Source of the DNA: Zerene cesonia
Taxonomy: Eukaryota > Arthropoda > Insecta > Lepidoptera > Pieridae
Reading direction: 5' to 3'
Assembly: GCF_012273895.1 (NCBI RefSeq)
Contig: NC_052130.1
Coordinates: 3,348,001-3,412,000, forward strand
Length of the DNA stretch: 64,000 nt
Positions 12,005-23,705 of the stretch are shown one piece after another. A program made the translations under genes and the position numbers. Position 1 is the first letter of the stretch; each line of letters begins with the position of its first letter. The notes beneath the pieces were generated by a model, which was not told the origin of the DNA, made no database searches, and saw only the letters and a program-made list of their open reading frames with translations.

Positions 12005-13750
12005 ATAATAGTTGAAATTAACTCTTTTTTTTTTATTTTTTAACTAAGGCTCGCAAGAACAACGGAGGTTTCGTTTTGTTGCTGGACAATTTCGTGCGTT
12101 TTCAACCCATTGACGTGATTTCTTTTGTGTTTGATAGGAAATTGTTGCCATTTGGTCCCATTTTAGAACCTTGAGTGATTCGAACTTTTTTCTAGAAAAC
12201 AATCATTTACTGTACAAACGTTCGTTGTCAAAAGCAATGTAACGACATCTATGAATATGACGTCATATAAGCTCGTAACCTAACCACTCTTTTCGTATAA
12301 ATGATAGATAAAAAATACAGCATTTAACAGCAAATATTTAGTATGGAAAGTAAAGCACGTGGGTGTCGCCTACATAACTAGAGCTGGAGCTATCACGTCA
12401 TATGTCATCTCTGTCATCTTAGAAATTTGGTCGAGCCCGCGCCTTTTGATCCTGAAGGAAAAGCCTTTTACGATATTAAATAATGTACGTCTCCTTGGAT
12501 GAATCTGCGTCATATATTATTTGTTCATGATTAGATATATGCTTTGACCGTCACTTCGTATTTATCACAGTATAGAAATTATATATTTTATTCTATTGGT
12601 TAAAATCAATGTACTTAAACAATCCACTCATGTAAGAAGTTTTGTTTAGAAAGCTCTTTTTGTCATGTAGATATTAAGAAATTACGCAGGTCATTGCCTG
12701 CAACAAAGGCAAAAAATTGCGTATTGTTTATATTGCTTTTATTGTATTTGAATGTAGCATTACTAACGTAGTAACTATTAAAAAATCTGAAGTAAAATTA
12801 ATAAATATAAAAAAAATTAATGGCACTCTTCACTTAAGTATAGAACGCGATCTGAGTTCATAACATTGTAGTCGGCTAAAAAATATCGTATTTGCATAAT
12901 TTATCCTTTAAAATCGTGATTCGTGCACGGGGAACGTTTCGGTTTCAACCCGCACCATTTATTTACCCGATCACGAAATCAAAAGCCATAACCCCAAATA
13001 TAGTGGTAAAAATCTCACATCATCTACTGAATTATTCATTGTCTCACTGGCGAACTTTCCTATTTGTCTATGGGTATATGTTGTAGCCTTGAATCGAGAT
13101 GCCCTTTCAGTCAGTGTTGCCAACTGTTATTTTCATAAGCTATGAAATGTCTTTTTCACACTTTGACGTCTCCTGAAAATAATGATTTGTATTTATTCCT
13201 ATACGCTCGTCTCGGCTATGCTCGTATATCAAGATTCCTGTTTAATCCCAAGGGAACATTTATTCGAGATATTAAGTATCCTTTCACCCAAGTCAGCTCA
13301 TACCCTGTCTGTATACCAAATTTCATCAAAATCCGTTCAGTAGTTTCAGCGCGATTAACGGACAAATATCCAAACAAAAAAACTTTCGCATTTATAATTT
13401 TATTGTGATTTATATATTCTCGAAAGCTTGTTATGGCTTTTTAAACACAAGGTCTTATATAAAATGTACCAAGACTGAAATATAAAATGTAACAAGAGAG
13501 AAAGTGTTGTAGCTCTCTTATTTTGATTGTCCCCGGCAAGAGGTTCAGCAGAAACAAAACAATGTTACAATGAGATCTTGGTAAACGGTTTTGTGCGAAA
13601 AAATATTTATGTAAGACAGTAAGATTAATACTTTGACGTCACAGATCGTTTAGATGAATCACAACGAATGTTGAACTAGACCAGAATAATTCACGATACA
13701 ATGTATCTTGTTGAAAAATTAAGGAGCTAGACATATTTATTTGTGAAGAG
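12005..13750 (+). repeat. Left arm of a large inverted repeat (about 1.75 kb)
   Basis: Reverse complement of 18643-20390. The inner part (about 12820-13750) looked identical to the partner in every block I compared. The outer part (about 12005-12820) carries scattered substitutions and several indels, for example a 15-bp insertion near 12603 and about 18 bp missing near 12716. The arm contains a diverged Helitron-like fragment (about 13195-13410) and TGACGTCA sites at 12258 and 13634. The open frames of 64 and 88 codons are the same in both arms but resemble no protein and overlap the repeat. Three bases past the end of the match, an N run begins, so the arm may continue into it. Confidence 0.92.
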
Positions 13751-13753
13751 GGC

Positions 13754-14753
13754 NNNNNNNNNNNNNNNNNNNNNNNNNNNNNNNNNNNNNNNNNNNNNNN
13801 NNNNNNNNNNNNNNNNNNNNNNNNNNNNNNNNNNNNNNNNNNNNNNNNNNNNNNNNNNNNNNNNNNNNNNNNNNNNNNNNNNNNNNNNNNNNNNNNNNNN
13901 NNNNNNNNNNNNNNNNNNNNNNNNNNNNNNNNNNNNNNNNNNNNNNNNNNNNNNNNNNNNNNNNNNNNNNNNNNNNNNNNNNNNNNNNNNNNNNNNNNNN
14001 NNNNNNNNNNNNNNNNNNNNNNNNNNNNNNNNNNNNNNNNNNNNNNNNNNNNNNNNNNNNNNNNNNNNNNNNNNNNNNNNNNNNNNNNNNNNNNNNNNNN
14101 NNNNNNNNNNNNNNNNNNNNNNNNNNNNNNNNNNNNNNNNNNNNNNNNNNNNNNNNNNNNNNNNNNNNNNNNNNNNNNNNNNNNNNNNNNNNNNNNNNNN
14201 NNNNNNNNNNNNNNNNNNNNNNNNNNNNNNNNNNNNNNNNNNNNNNNNNNNNNNNNNNNNNNNNNNNNNNNNNNNNNNNNNNNNNNNNNNNNNNNNNNNN
14301 NNNNNNNNNNNNNNNNNNNNNNNNNNNNNNNNNNNNNNNNNNNNNNNNNNNNNNNNNNNNNNNNNNNNNNNNNNNNNNNNNNNNNNNNNNNNNNNNNNNN
14401 NNNNNNNNNNNNNNNNNNNNNNNNNNNNNNNNNNNNNNNNNNNNNNNNNNNNNNNNNNNNNNNNNNNNNNNNNNNNNNNNNNNNNNNNNNNNNNNNNNNN
14501 NNNNNNNNNNNNNNNNNNNNNNNNNNNNNNNNNNNNNNNNNNNNNNNNNNNNNNNNNNNNNNNNNNNNNNNNNNNNNNNNNNNNNNNNNNNNNNNNNNNN
14601 NNNNNNNNNNNNNNNNNNNNNNNNNNNNNNNNNNNNNNNNNNNNNNNNNNNNNNNNNNNNNNNNNNNNNNNNNNNNNNNNNNNNNNNNNNNNNNNNNNNN
14701 NNNNNNNNNNNNNNNNNNNNNNNNNNNNNNNNNNNNNNNNNNNNNNNNNNNNN
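13754..14753. other. Assembly gap (exactly 1000 N)
   Basis: A run of exactly 1000 N, probably a placeholder of unknown true size. It abuts the inner end of the left inverted-repeat arm, so the sequence just inside that arm is missing. Confidence 0.99.
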
Positions 14754-15412
14754 AATAAATGTTATTTGCAGTTAACAATTTTCTTTTTTCTTTATTACAA
14801 TATTTATGGCAAGACTAGGTATATAGATTATGATATCATATATATTTCAAAGAAAAGAAAAATAAACCTTAATACAATTCAAATAACGTCACCTAATAAC
14901 TGTCGCACGACTTGTCACTCGCGTTATCAACGTGTTACCCCATGAGATATTGTAACAAAATACATTATTTCGTCTCAGTTATTTAGTCGGACGTGCGAGA
15001 TAGATTATATCGCACCCTCGTTATGACCTGACACTTGGAAAAATGAAACATCGGACGTGGGCTCGCGAAATACGTTTTAAATGCTGTTTCATGGTTGCGA
15101 GAGATAGCGGAATAGCCCCCCGGCTGTTATGTTTACGAGTTTCAGGGACAGGTGATGAGCGTCAGTGGTCTATTATGGTGATGTACGACTTTTAAAGACG
15201 TACTGAATTATCAATGTAAACAAAAACATTAGCTTTCAAACCATATTTCGCAATATAACAGATGCATTATAAACTTAATTTATGGAATTGTAGGAAACGT
15301 ATTTATAGTATCATCCTATATATGTTTCACTGGTTTAACTTTTTACCTACCTCCCTTTAAGTATTTTTGTTTTTCACTTGTTCAGTTGGTTGCCTGGAAG
15401 AGATCACTTGTA

Positions 15413-15519
15413 AGTAAGTTGATAAGGCCGCCTTCTGTGCTGTATGTTTTAGCGTAAGATCTGTTGTATTTGTTTCTGCTGCGTTGACAGCACAATAAAG
15501 TGCTTAAAAAAAAAAAACA
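15413..15519 (+). mobile_element. Retroposed 3' end with poly(A)
   Basis: AAGGCCGCCTTCTGTGCTGT, TGTATTTGTTTCTGCTGCG, then CAATAAAGTGCTTAAAAAAA. Polyadenylation signal plus A tract indicates a retrotransposed 3' end. It lies in the spacer between the inverted-repeat arms. Confidence 0.55.
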
Positions 15520-17343
15520 AACGTTGTTATATTTTCTGCAAAATCATGTAAGTGTTTCCTGTATTTATTTTACACGAGGCAGTTTTTATGTATGAATTAT
15601 ATTTTACATCAAAAATCGAAAAACGAATATGCAAGTACCATATTGATGTGATTTCAACTGCTATTTAATTCATTAAACCATTCTACGAACAGAATTACAA
15701 AATAAACAAACCATAAATTGTTTGATGACAGTCTATGTAATAAACTCATATGGACTGTACCACATATTTATGCTACAAAGATTATGAGCCGGTTCTAACA
15801 AGCCTCGAAAAACCTTTGAAATCCACCATTATTCATACAACTTTGATACGAAACAAGCATGCTTGTTATACATTACTCGAATTTTGCTTGATGCTACACT
15901 ATTAGCTTTATTTACTGAACTTTATCACGCAATCTCTGCTTGTGTTTTTATTTATTACTCCTCGCTTGTATATGGCAGCGCTTTGCGTCTAAAATGATTC
16001 GTCTGCTCGAATATTTGTATGTTATTGCTGCATACTTTACGCACGATGTTGAGCACATTTTATTGCGGTTGTACTGTTTCGTACTTTATGGATTTCGTGT
16101 TAAAATGGATCATAATATCACTTTGTAGAGTCGCAATGGCCGCGTTGTGTATGACGCGAAATTAAGAGATCCAACCCCGTTTTTTTATTTAATTTCTTCA
16201 TATATCATATTATGAACGTGTTAATCGTTCTTTATAAACTATAATTGTGTAATCATTCCACACGCAATGTACTTTATTTTAAACACATTACTGAGAAATT
16301 ATGACACTTAAGGTTTGGTTTGGATATATAGTATTTTCTGTTCATGCCTAAATGCGTTATCAATCTTAAAATATAATTTTATCGATCTTTTGCTTGTTTA
16401 TTATAAATATCGACTTCTTTCCCGAGATGGTACATGAATCTCTTTCTGTACTGATGACTATAAGACAATATGCATATCGTACTACAAAATGAATCTAGAA
16501 AAATTACATTGAAGTTTCACTTGGCTATGTTTGATTCGTTTTTTAATAAGCAAGCTTGCTTGAGGTGTGTTCTAAATTCACTTTGTAGGTGTTAAAAGGA
16601 GAAGTTGATTTAATTATTGTCTTTTGATAACTAAACGATATTAAAATTAGAGTTATATTAATTACCTAAAATTTATATGGAATGCAGCACAACATCTGTT
16701 TCTTATTCTAAATCAGATAATAATATTCTTATTATCCGTTAAAACATTATTATAATAAAGTCAACTATAATGCTTAATGCTTTATTTTTATTGTTTCAAA
16801 AATTGTGTAGTAACGCAAGTAATTCGAAAAGCGCGAGTTGACATCGTCCCACGATCAAATTATCTCGCATTTTTGAAATTATCAAGGAAAATTTTGATCA
16901 CAATTTTTTATTCAAGACCAAAGCTTGTTTTTTTTTTTTGTTACATTCAAATAACGTTTGTTTATTAAATACACGTAATATATGAAATACGATAGATAGT
17001 CTTAAAACAAATAACGAGAAATTAAATGAAATACTGAGGTCGTTGGTCATATTTCACCCGATTCATGAAAGGTACCTACAGCAGGCCTATCGCGCGTGCC
17101 ACAACGAATTTTTGTGGACCTCTTTCGATTTGATCTTCAATGTCTATTTATCTATCGTCCCTCACATGTCGGCAAATAATACTCGTCTCATGACAAAAAA
17201 GAGGATTTGACGTTAACAAACATTCGAAATATGATAAATATAACTTTTTTATAAAGTATATAGTTGACGCACCAGCGATATGTTTAAACATCATACAGAT
17301 AGATTTTAATGAAGCTAATTACATGAAAGTGCATATGAAGTTT

Positions 17344-17411
17344 GGATTATGGTTTGACCCCTCATAGGAGACCTGTCCCCCAGTGGGAACGTATATGGGC
17401 TGATGACGATC
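17344..17411 (+). mobile_element. SINE 3'-end fragment
   Basis: Contains GGATTATGG, CCTCATAGGAGACCTGT and TATATGGGCTGATGACG, matching the last third of the SINE at 34081-34389. Confidence 0.7.
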
Positions 17412-18240
17412 TTTTCCACCTTTTAACCTTCAAAGTAACCAAAATAATGACTTCCATATTAACATCAATAAGATCTCTATCGACATTGAGCGGAGATACT
17501 ACTCTGAGATAGTTCTGCAAACGCTGAATACGGAAAAAAATACTTAAACAACCAAACGACAATGTGAACAAACCAAGTGAACAATTTCTTATTTGATTTA
17601 TTCTTAAAATCTATGTTTACATCGTTCTTCAATCATCAAGCAATAAATAAATCAATATTATACGAAAGTGTGCGTGCGAGTGGCAAAAATGGACGGGTGG
17701 TCAGTTAGGGATGTATACGTTGTTTTAAGAATTCAACTGATATAATAAAATACATCGAAAATATATATTACGGTGTATTAGTACACTCTGTAACAAATAA
17801 TCTATAGCATTTGCCTCTTTCGACTCACAAACTCGTTTAAGTTTACATTAGTTATATTTACGATTCTAAATAGCCATATTAATACTGTAAATCTTCATTG
17901 CAATAAATTAAGATGCGTGGGTGAAACAGTATCTCTTAAATATTTAATACTATGACTACACTGGAGAGAACTTCATTCACAGTGTAAGAACTGGAAAAAT
18001 ATATTATTTACTTGTATTATAAAACAAAATAGTAATCCAGTTTCATGTTGTAGACAAACTTTTCACTTGTAATGAATAAAAAACAATGTCATCATCATTG
18101 CTTCAATTTAATTTTTCTGAGCGAATATTTTTTGTATATTTCTTCAATATGTGGTGGTAAAGATAGAATCCATATAGTATATATATAAGTATAGTAAGAC
18201 AAAAGGCAGAAAATCAACTATTTTACAATTCTTTTCCTTT

Positions 18241-18391
18241 ATTCCAGATCTCGGACCCGTCATCTAACTTGTCTTTAACCCTTTCCCTTTATAAGCTGGC
18301 AAGGCACCAAAGCCGCCTATATAAGGGCGGTGGTGATTGCTTTTCAACAGGCGATCTACCAGCCCTTTTGCCAGCTCCAGCATAAAAAACA
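18241..18391 (-). mobile_element. Family D-related repeat
   Basis: Antisense: ATAAGCTGGCAAGGCACC, AGGGCGGTGGTGATTGCTTT, AACAGGCGATCTACCAGCCC and TGCCAGCTCCAGCATAAAAA. Shares the hallmark ATCACCACCGCC and GAGCTGGC blocks with family D but differs in the body. Confidence 0.55.
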
Positions 18392-18642
18392 CCACGCGTT
18401 GCGTGTCCTTTAGCGCGATGTAAGTTTAGCTTTCTTAAGTAACAGGATTTTATAGCAGTTACCATCAATTAATTATACTTAAATTATAGTGATATTAATC
18501 CTAAAATACTAAAACACATACGAATGCTATATGTGAAACATAACACATATCATTTCAAAATCTGAAAGCACGATACACGATATATAATTCATGAAACATG
18601 ACCTTAGATTTCAGTATACTTTCATCTCTGGCCTAGACATGA

Positions 18643-20390
18643 CTCTTCACAAATAAATATGTCTAGCTCCTTAATTTTTCAACAAGATACATTGTATCGT
18701 GAATTATTCTGGTCTAGTTCAACATTCGTTGTGATTCATCTAAACGATCTGTGACGTCAAAGTATTAATCTTACTGTCTTACATAAATATTTTTTCGCAC
18801 AAAACCGTTTACCAAGATCTCATTGTAACATTGTTTTGTTTCTGCTGAACCTCTTGCCGGGGACAATCAAAATAAGAGAGCTACAACACTTTCTCTCTTG
18901 TTACATTTTATATTTCAGTCTTGGTACATTTTATATAAGACCTTGTGTTTAAAAAGCCATAACAAGCTTTCGAGAATATATAAATCACAATAAAATTATA
19001 AATGCGAAAGTTTTTTTGTTTGGATATTTGTCCGTTAATCGCGCTGAAACTACTGAACGGATTTTGATGAAATTTGGTATACAGACAGGGTATGAGCTGA
19101 CTTGGGTGAAAGGATACTTAATATCTCGAATAAATGTTCCCTTGGGATTAAACAGGAATCTTGATATACGAGCATAGCCGAGACGAGCGTATAGGAATAA
19201 ATACAAATCATTATTTTCAGGAGACGTCAAAGTGTGAAAAAGACATTTCATAGCTTATGAAAATAACAGTTGGCAACACTGACTGAAAGGGCATCTCGAT
19301 TCAAGGCTACAACATATACCCATAGACAAATAGGAAAGTTCGCCAGTGAGACAATGAATAATTCAGTAGATGATGTGAGATTTTTACCACTATATTTGGG
19401 GTTATGGCTTTTGATTTCGTGATCGGGTAAATAAATGGTGCGGGTTGAAACCGAAACGTTCCCCGTGCACGAATCACGATTTTAAAGGATAAATTATGCA
19501 AATACGATATTTTTTAGCCGACTACAATGTTATGAACTCAGATCGCGTTCTATACTTAAGTGAAGAGTGCCATTAATTTTTTTTTTTATATATTTATGAA
19601 TTTTACTTCAGATTTTTTAATAGTTACTACGTTAGTAATGTTACATTCAAATACAATAAAAGCAATATAAACAATACGCAATATTTTGCAATATGCAATT
19701 TTTTGCCTTTGTTGCAGCCAATGACCTGCGTAATTTTTTAATATCTACATGACAAATAGAGCTTTCTAAACAAAACTTGTTACATGAGTGGATTGTTTAA
19801 CCAATAGAATAAATATATAATTTCTATACTGTGATAAATACGAAGTGACGGTCAAAGCATATATCTAATCATGAACAAATAATATATGACGCAGATTCAT
19901 CCAAGGAGACGTACATTATTTAATATCGTAAAAGGCTTTTCCTTCAGGATCAAAAGGCGCGGGCTCGACCAAATTTCTAAGATGGCAGAGATGACATATG
20001 ACGTGATAGCTCCAGCTCTAGTTATGTAGGCGACACCCACGTTCTTTGCTTTCCATACTAAATATTTGCTATTAAATGCTGTATTTTTTATCTGTCATTT
20101 ATACGAAAAGAGTGGTTAGGTACGAGCTTATATGACGTCATATTCATAGATGTCGTTACATTGCTTTTGACAATGAACGTTTGTACAGTAAATGATTGTT
20201 TTCTAGAAAAAAGTTCGAATCACTCTAGGTTCTAAAACGGGACCAAATTTCAATTTCGTACCAAACACAAAAGAAATCACGTCAATGGGTTGAAACGGCA
20301 CGAAATTGTCCAGTAACAAAACGAAACCTCCGTTGTTCTTGCGAGCCTTAGTTAAAAAATAAAAAAAACAGAATTAATTTCAACTATTAT
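18643..20390 (-). repeat. Right arm of a large inverted repeat (about 1.75 kb)
   Basis: Inverted partner of 12005-13750. Matching begins at the CTCTTCAC at 18643 and ends at the outer side at about 20390, just before the left end of a Helitron-like element (20392) that runs into a gap. Relative to the left arm it has extra sequence near 19680-19700, lacks about 15 bp near 19799, and has scattered substitutions only in its outer half. Confidence 0.92.
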
Positions 20391-20391
20391 C

Positions 20392-21529
20392 TTATACCTT
20401 TAAACGAGCAATTCTTGTATATATATNNNNNNNNNNNNNNNNNNNNNNNNNNNNNNNNNNNNNNNNNNNNNNNNNNNNNNNNNNNNNNNNNNNNNNNNNN
20501 NNNNNNNNNNNNNNNNNNNNNNNNNNNNNNNNNNNNNNNNNNNNNNNNNNNNNNNNNNNNNNNNNNNNNNNNNNNNNNNNNNNNNNNNNNNNNNNNNNNN
20601 NNNNNNNNNNNNNNNNNNNNNNNNNNNNNNNNNNNNNNNNNNNNNNNNNNNNNNNNNNNNNNNNNNNNNNNNNNNNNNNNNNNNNNNNNNNNNNNNNNNN
20701 NNNNNNNNNNNNNNNNNNNNNNNNNNNNNNNNNNNNNNNNNNNNNNNNNNNNNNNNNNNNNNNNNNNNNNNNNNNNNNNNNNNNNNNNNNNNNNNNNNNN
20801 NNNNNNNNNNNNNNNNNNNNNNNNNNNNNNNNNNNNNNNNNNNNNNNNNNNNNNNNNNNNNNNNNNNNNNNNNNNNNNNNNNNNNNNNNNNNNNNNNNNN
20901 NNNNNNNNNNNNNNNNNNNNNNNNNNNNNNNNNNNNNNNNNNNNNNNNNNNNNNNNNNNNNNNNNNNNNNNNNNNNNNNNNNNNNNNNNNNNNNNNNNNN
21001 NNNNNNNNNNNNNNNNNNNNNNNNNNNNNNNNNNNNNNNNNNNNNNNNNNNNNNNNNNNNNNNNNNNNNNNNNNNNNNNNNNNNNNNNNNNNNNNNNNNN
21101 NNNNNNNNNNNNNNNNNNNNNNNNNNNNNNNNNNNNNNNNNNNNNNNNNNNNNNNNNNNNNNNNNNNNNNNNNNNNNNNNNNNNNNNNNNNNNNNNNNNN
21201 NNNNNNNNNNNNNNNNNNNNNNNNNNNNNNNNNNNNNNNNNNNNNNNNNNNNNNNNNNNNNNNNNNNNNNNNNNNNNNNNNNNNNNNNNNNNNNNNNNNN
21301 NNNNNNNNNNNNNNNNNNNNNNNNNNNNNNNNNNNNNNNNNNNNNNNNNNNNNNNNNNNNNNNNNNNNNNNNNNNNNNNNNNNNNNNNNNNNNNNNNNNN
21401 NNNNNNNNNNNNNNNNNNNNNNNNNNGAAATTTTGTGTGCATATTGGGTATGTGCGAGAATCGGCCAACATCTATTTTTCATACCCCTAAAGGATAAGAG
21501 TAAGGCAGCGTTTGCTGGGTCAGCTAGTA
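20392..21529 (+). mobile_element. Helitron-like element (family B) interrupted by an assembly gap
   Basis: The left border reads TTTAAACGAGCAATTCTTG followed by a TA tract and 1000 N. The right border ends GTTTGCTGGGTCAGCTAGTA. Both borders fit one widespread lepidopteran element, so the real length is probably a few hundred bases. It lies immediately outside the right inverted-repeat arm. Confidence 0.6.
20427..21426. other. Assembly gap (exactly 1000 N) inside a Helitron-like element
   Basis: Exactly 1000 N. The left side ends in a short TA-rich tract and the right side continues into an element end, so the gap probably broke at a TA microsatellite within one repeat. Confidence 0.99.
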
Positions 21530-22330
21530 AAATATAAAAGACAGAAATTCTGTGAATGTTCCGGTTATCTAGGTTTCATTATATGTTTATATTAAGACCT
21601 ATTTATATTTAGAGCAATAAAGCTCCGACTTATAGCTATGTGTTTTCGCTATTTAATTACCAAAAACTATTGATTATAAACAATTACACACTTAGTATTG
21701 TCCCAAAACTATTTAACTACAAACCTTACTGGGCTTACTGTAATATTTTGTTTACAAGCTACATTATGTCGTAGGCATTCGAGGCGCAGGATATAACATC
21801 TTCGTCGGAAACTTGGTCGATTTCCCAGCGCTAAGTAAGTAAATATGACATGTGTTATCAAATGATAGATTGCATCTAATGGAGCGAGCTCAAATTTTAA
21901 CATTAATCACTGTTTAATTCAACAAAGCGACGTCTGATAAAGTCATTCTCGTTCAGCAACTTAAGATCGTGGGTTAATTAATAATAATGAGGTTATAGTA
22001 GCTTCCTTAGCTTATATTATGTCTATCAATGATAAAGAATTTCCCGTCTTTTGTATGGGGAAGGTGCAAGTCACATCTGTGGTATAGTGCGTTAATGGCA
22101 ATGATCAGCTTTCCGATACATTTCTACTCAAATGTTATGTATTTTATTCAGAATTACACTCTTCTAGTTTGCTTCATATAGCAACATAGTATGTGAATGT
22201 CTGTTCAGATCGTAGAATTAGAAATATTGAATCGTAGAATTAGACGAAGTTGTCTCAATTGCTGAAATTGTTTGAGCCAAATTTGGGCAAATAGATTTGG
22301 TTCATATAATTTATATTTTTAATGAAATAA

Positions 22331-22475
22331 ACATTTGGAGAGGCGTAAAGTCAATTGTAGACCTCACGCTTCTACAAATGGATTGCCGACTTTAAATTGG
22401 GAAGGGCTTAAGAAAGGATTAAGAGAGGTATAAAGGAAAGGGCTGGGAAGGGTAAGGAAAAGGATATGGATATGG
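22331..22475 (+). mobile_element. Interspersed repeat family D, 5'-truncated
   Basis: ACATTTGGAGAGGCGTAAAG, ATGGATTGCCGACTTTAAAT, GGGAAGGGTAAGGAAAAGGA. Lacks the GCTGGTGG...GGTAAGCG start. Confidence 0.7.
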
Positions 22476-22649
22476 TTGTCTATTAAAGTTATATCAGTAC
22501 TACACCTATAGTACTACACCTACCACATTTCATACAGATACTAAAACTATATTCGTGTGACAGAATAACAAATATCCATATATCCATACTTACAAACTTC
22601 CACGTTTATGTATAGGTGTCTAATTAAAATAAATTATAAGTATTTTAAC

Positions 22650-22651
<2 letters not shown>

Positions 22652-22699
<48 letters not shown>
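22652..22699. repeat. (TA)24 microsatellite
   Basis: 48 bp of uninterrupted TA dinucleotide, just left of the family B fragment. Confidence 0.98.
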
Positions 22700-22700
<1 letters not shown>

Positions 22701-22714
22701 TAGGTACTATATAT

Positions 22715-22828
22715 ACTAGCACCCGGCAAACGCTGTTCTGCCTTACCAAATTTCAGAGGAATCGGTCAAGCCGTTTCGGAGGAGTATAAAGACTAACATT
22801 GTGACACGAGAATTTTGTATATAAGATA
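22715..22828 (-). mobile_element. Family B Helitron-like fragment
   Basis: Starts ACTAGCACCCGGCAAACG, the antisense of the ...GTTTGCCGGG...GCTAGT end seen at 9028 and 21529. It also carries TTTCAGAGGAATCGGTCAAG. Confidence 0.6.
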
Positions 22829-22830
22829 TA

Positions 22831-22928
22831 GATAGCTGTACAACTGGAATAACACATAGCCAACTTTTCAACCCGATATTCCCACGGGGTACAGACTTCC
22901 GCGGGTGAAACCACAGGGCGTAGCTAGT
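22831..22928 (+). mobile_element. 3' half of a family A Helitron-like element
   Basis: Begins inside the element at GATAGCTGTACAACTGG and ends CAGGGCGTAGCTAGT. It directly follows a family B fragment, so the 5' half was lost or replaced. Confidence 0.65.
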
Positions 22929-23513
22929 TACCTCATTAAATGGTATGGAGACATAAGCGACATAGCATAATGATGGTCTTGTTTATGTACACATAATTAA
23001 CAAGTTTTGACAGTTTGCGACAAAGAGCAATTAAGGCCATGTATAATAAACTTAACTACACTGATGTACAACTAAATTTATATATAATATCTTCGTGTAA
23101 AGCAGATATTTAACCAGTTAAGAACCATATTTTAAGATGCATTCGCAATGTACGACGTACGTGTATAATATAATGCGCGATTGCTAGCTGAGGACAAAAT
23201 TATACCCATGCATTGCAAGCAATGTATAAATTACAATGTGTTTTTGTTTCATTTTCACAGGTTGAACTATATGCCAACGTTCATATTACATTTTCAAATA
23301 TGAACATAGTGCTTGCCTCGCTCACAAGGCCTGGCTACCTCCTACAGAGCCTCTTACAAGACACAATGAACTCAGAATTAAAAAAAAAAACTGCTATTTC
23401 TTACCCTCTCATTGTTACTATTGAGATAATTAAATTCACACACGAATTTATAATCAATAGCCTTGTAGTGAATGAGTTTGTTTCGATGGGCATCAAATTG
23501 TAATTATAATAAT

Positions 23514-23705
23514 ACTAGCTGGATTCACCCGCGTAAGTACGCATCTCGGAGGAATATCGGGATAAAAAGTTGCCTATATGTTATTCCTGTTGTCCAGCTG
23601 TCTACGTACCAAATTTCATTTCAATCGGTTCAGTAGTTTTTGCGTGTAAGAGCAACAAACACACACACATCCTTACAAACTTTAGCATTTATAATATTAG
23701 TAGGA
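23514..23705 (-). mobile_element. Helitron-like element (family A)
   Basis: About 190 bp from ACTAGCTGG...CACCCGCG to GCATTTATAATATTAGTA. The core contains AATATCGGGATAAAAAGTTG and ATCGGTTCAGTAGTTTTTGC. This family recurs across the window with constant ends. There are no terminal inverted repeats; the CTAGT-type 3' end is Helitron-like and resembles the non-autonomous Lep1 type (inference from memory). It is the copy closest to 5-HT7, about 2.5 kb past its stop. Confidence 0.7.

Larger units (their letters stand above)
14754..18240. other. Spacer between inverted-repeat arms
   Basis: Non-coding AT-rich DNA. Apart from a retroposed 3' end (15413-15519) and a SINE fragment (17344-17411) I see no gene, transposase or reverse-transcriptase motif. 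Short open frames near 15940-16128 and 16777-16968 have no recognisable content. Confidence 0.5.

Noticed and set aside
12892..13408. Two open frames (64 and 88 codons), duplicated exactly at 18985-19501 on the other strand
   Set aside because: Perfect protein identity only reflects the inverted repeat. The 88-codon frame overlaps a Helitron-like fragment and neither shows protein character.
13639..14945. Open frames of 350-400 codons across N runs (also at 20.4, 43.5 and 51.3 kb)
   Set aside because: Made almost entirely of undefined residues; no stops occur in N.
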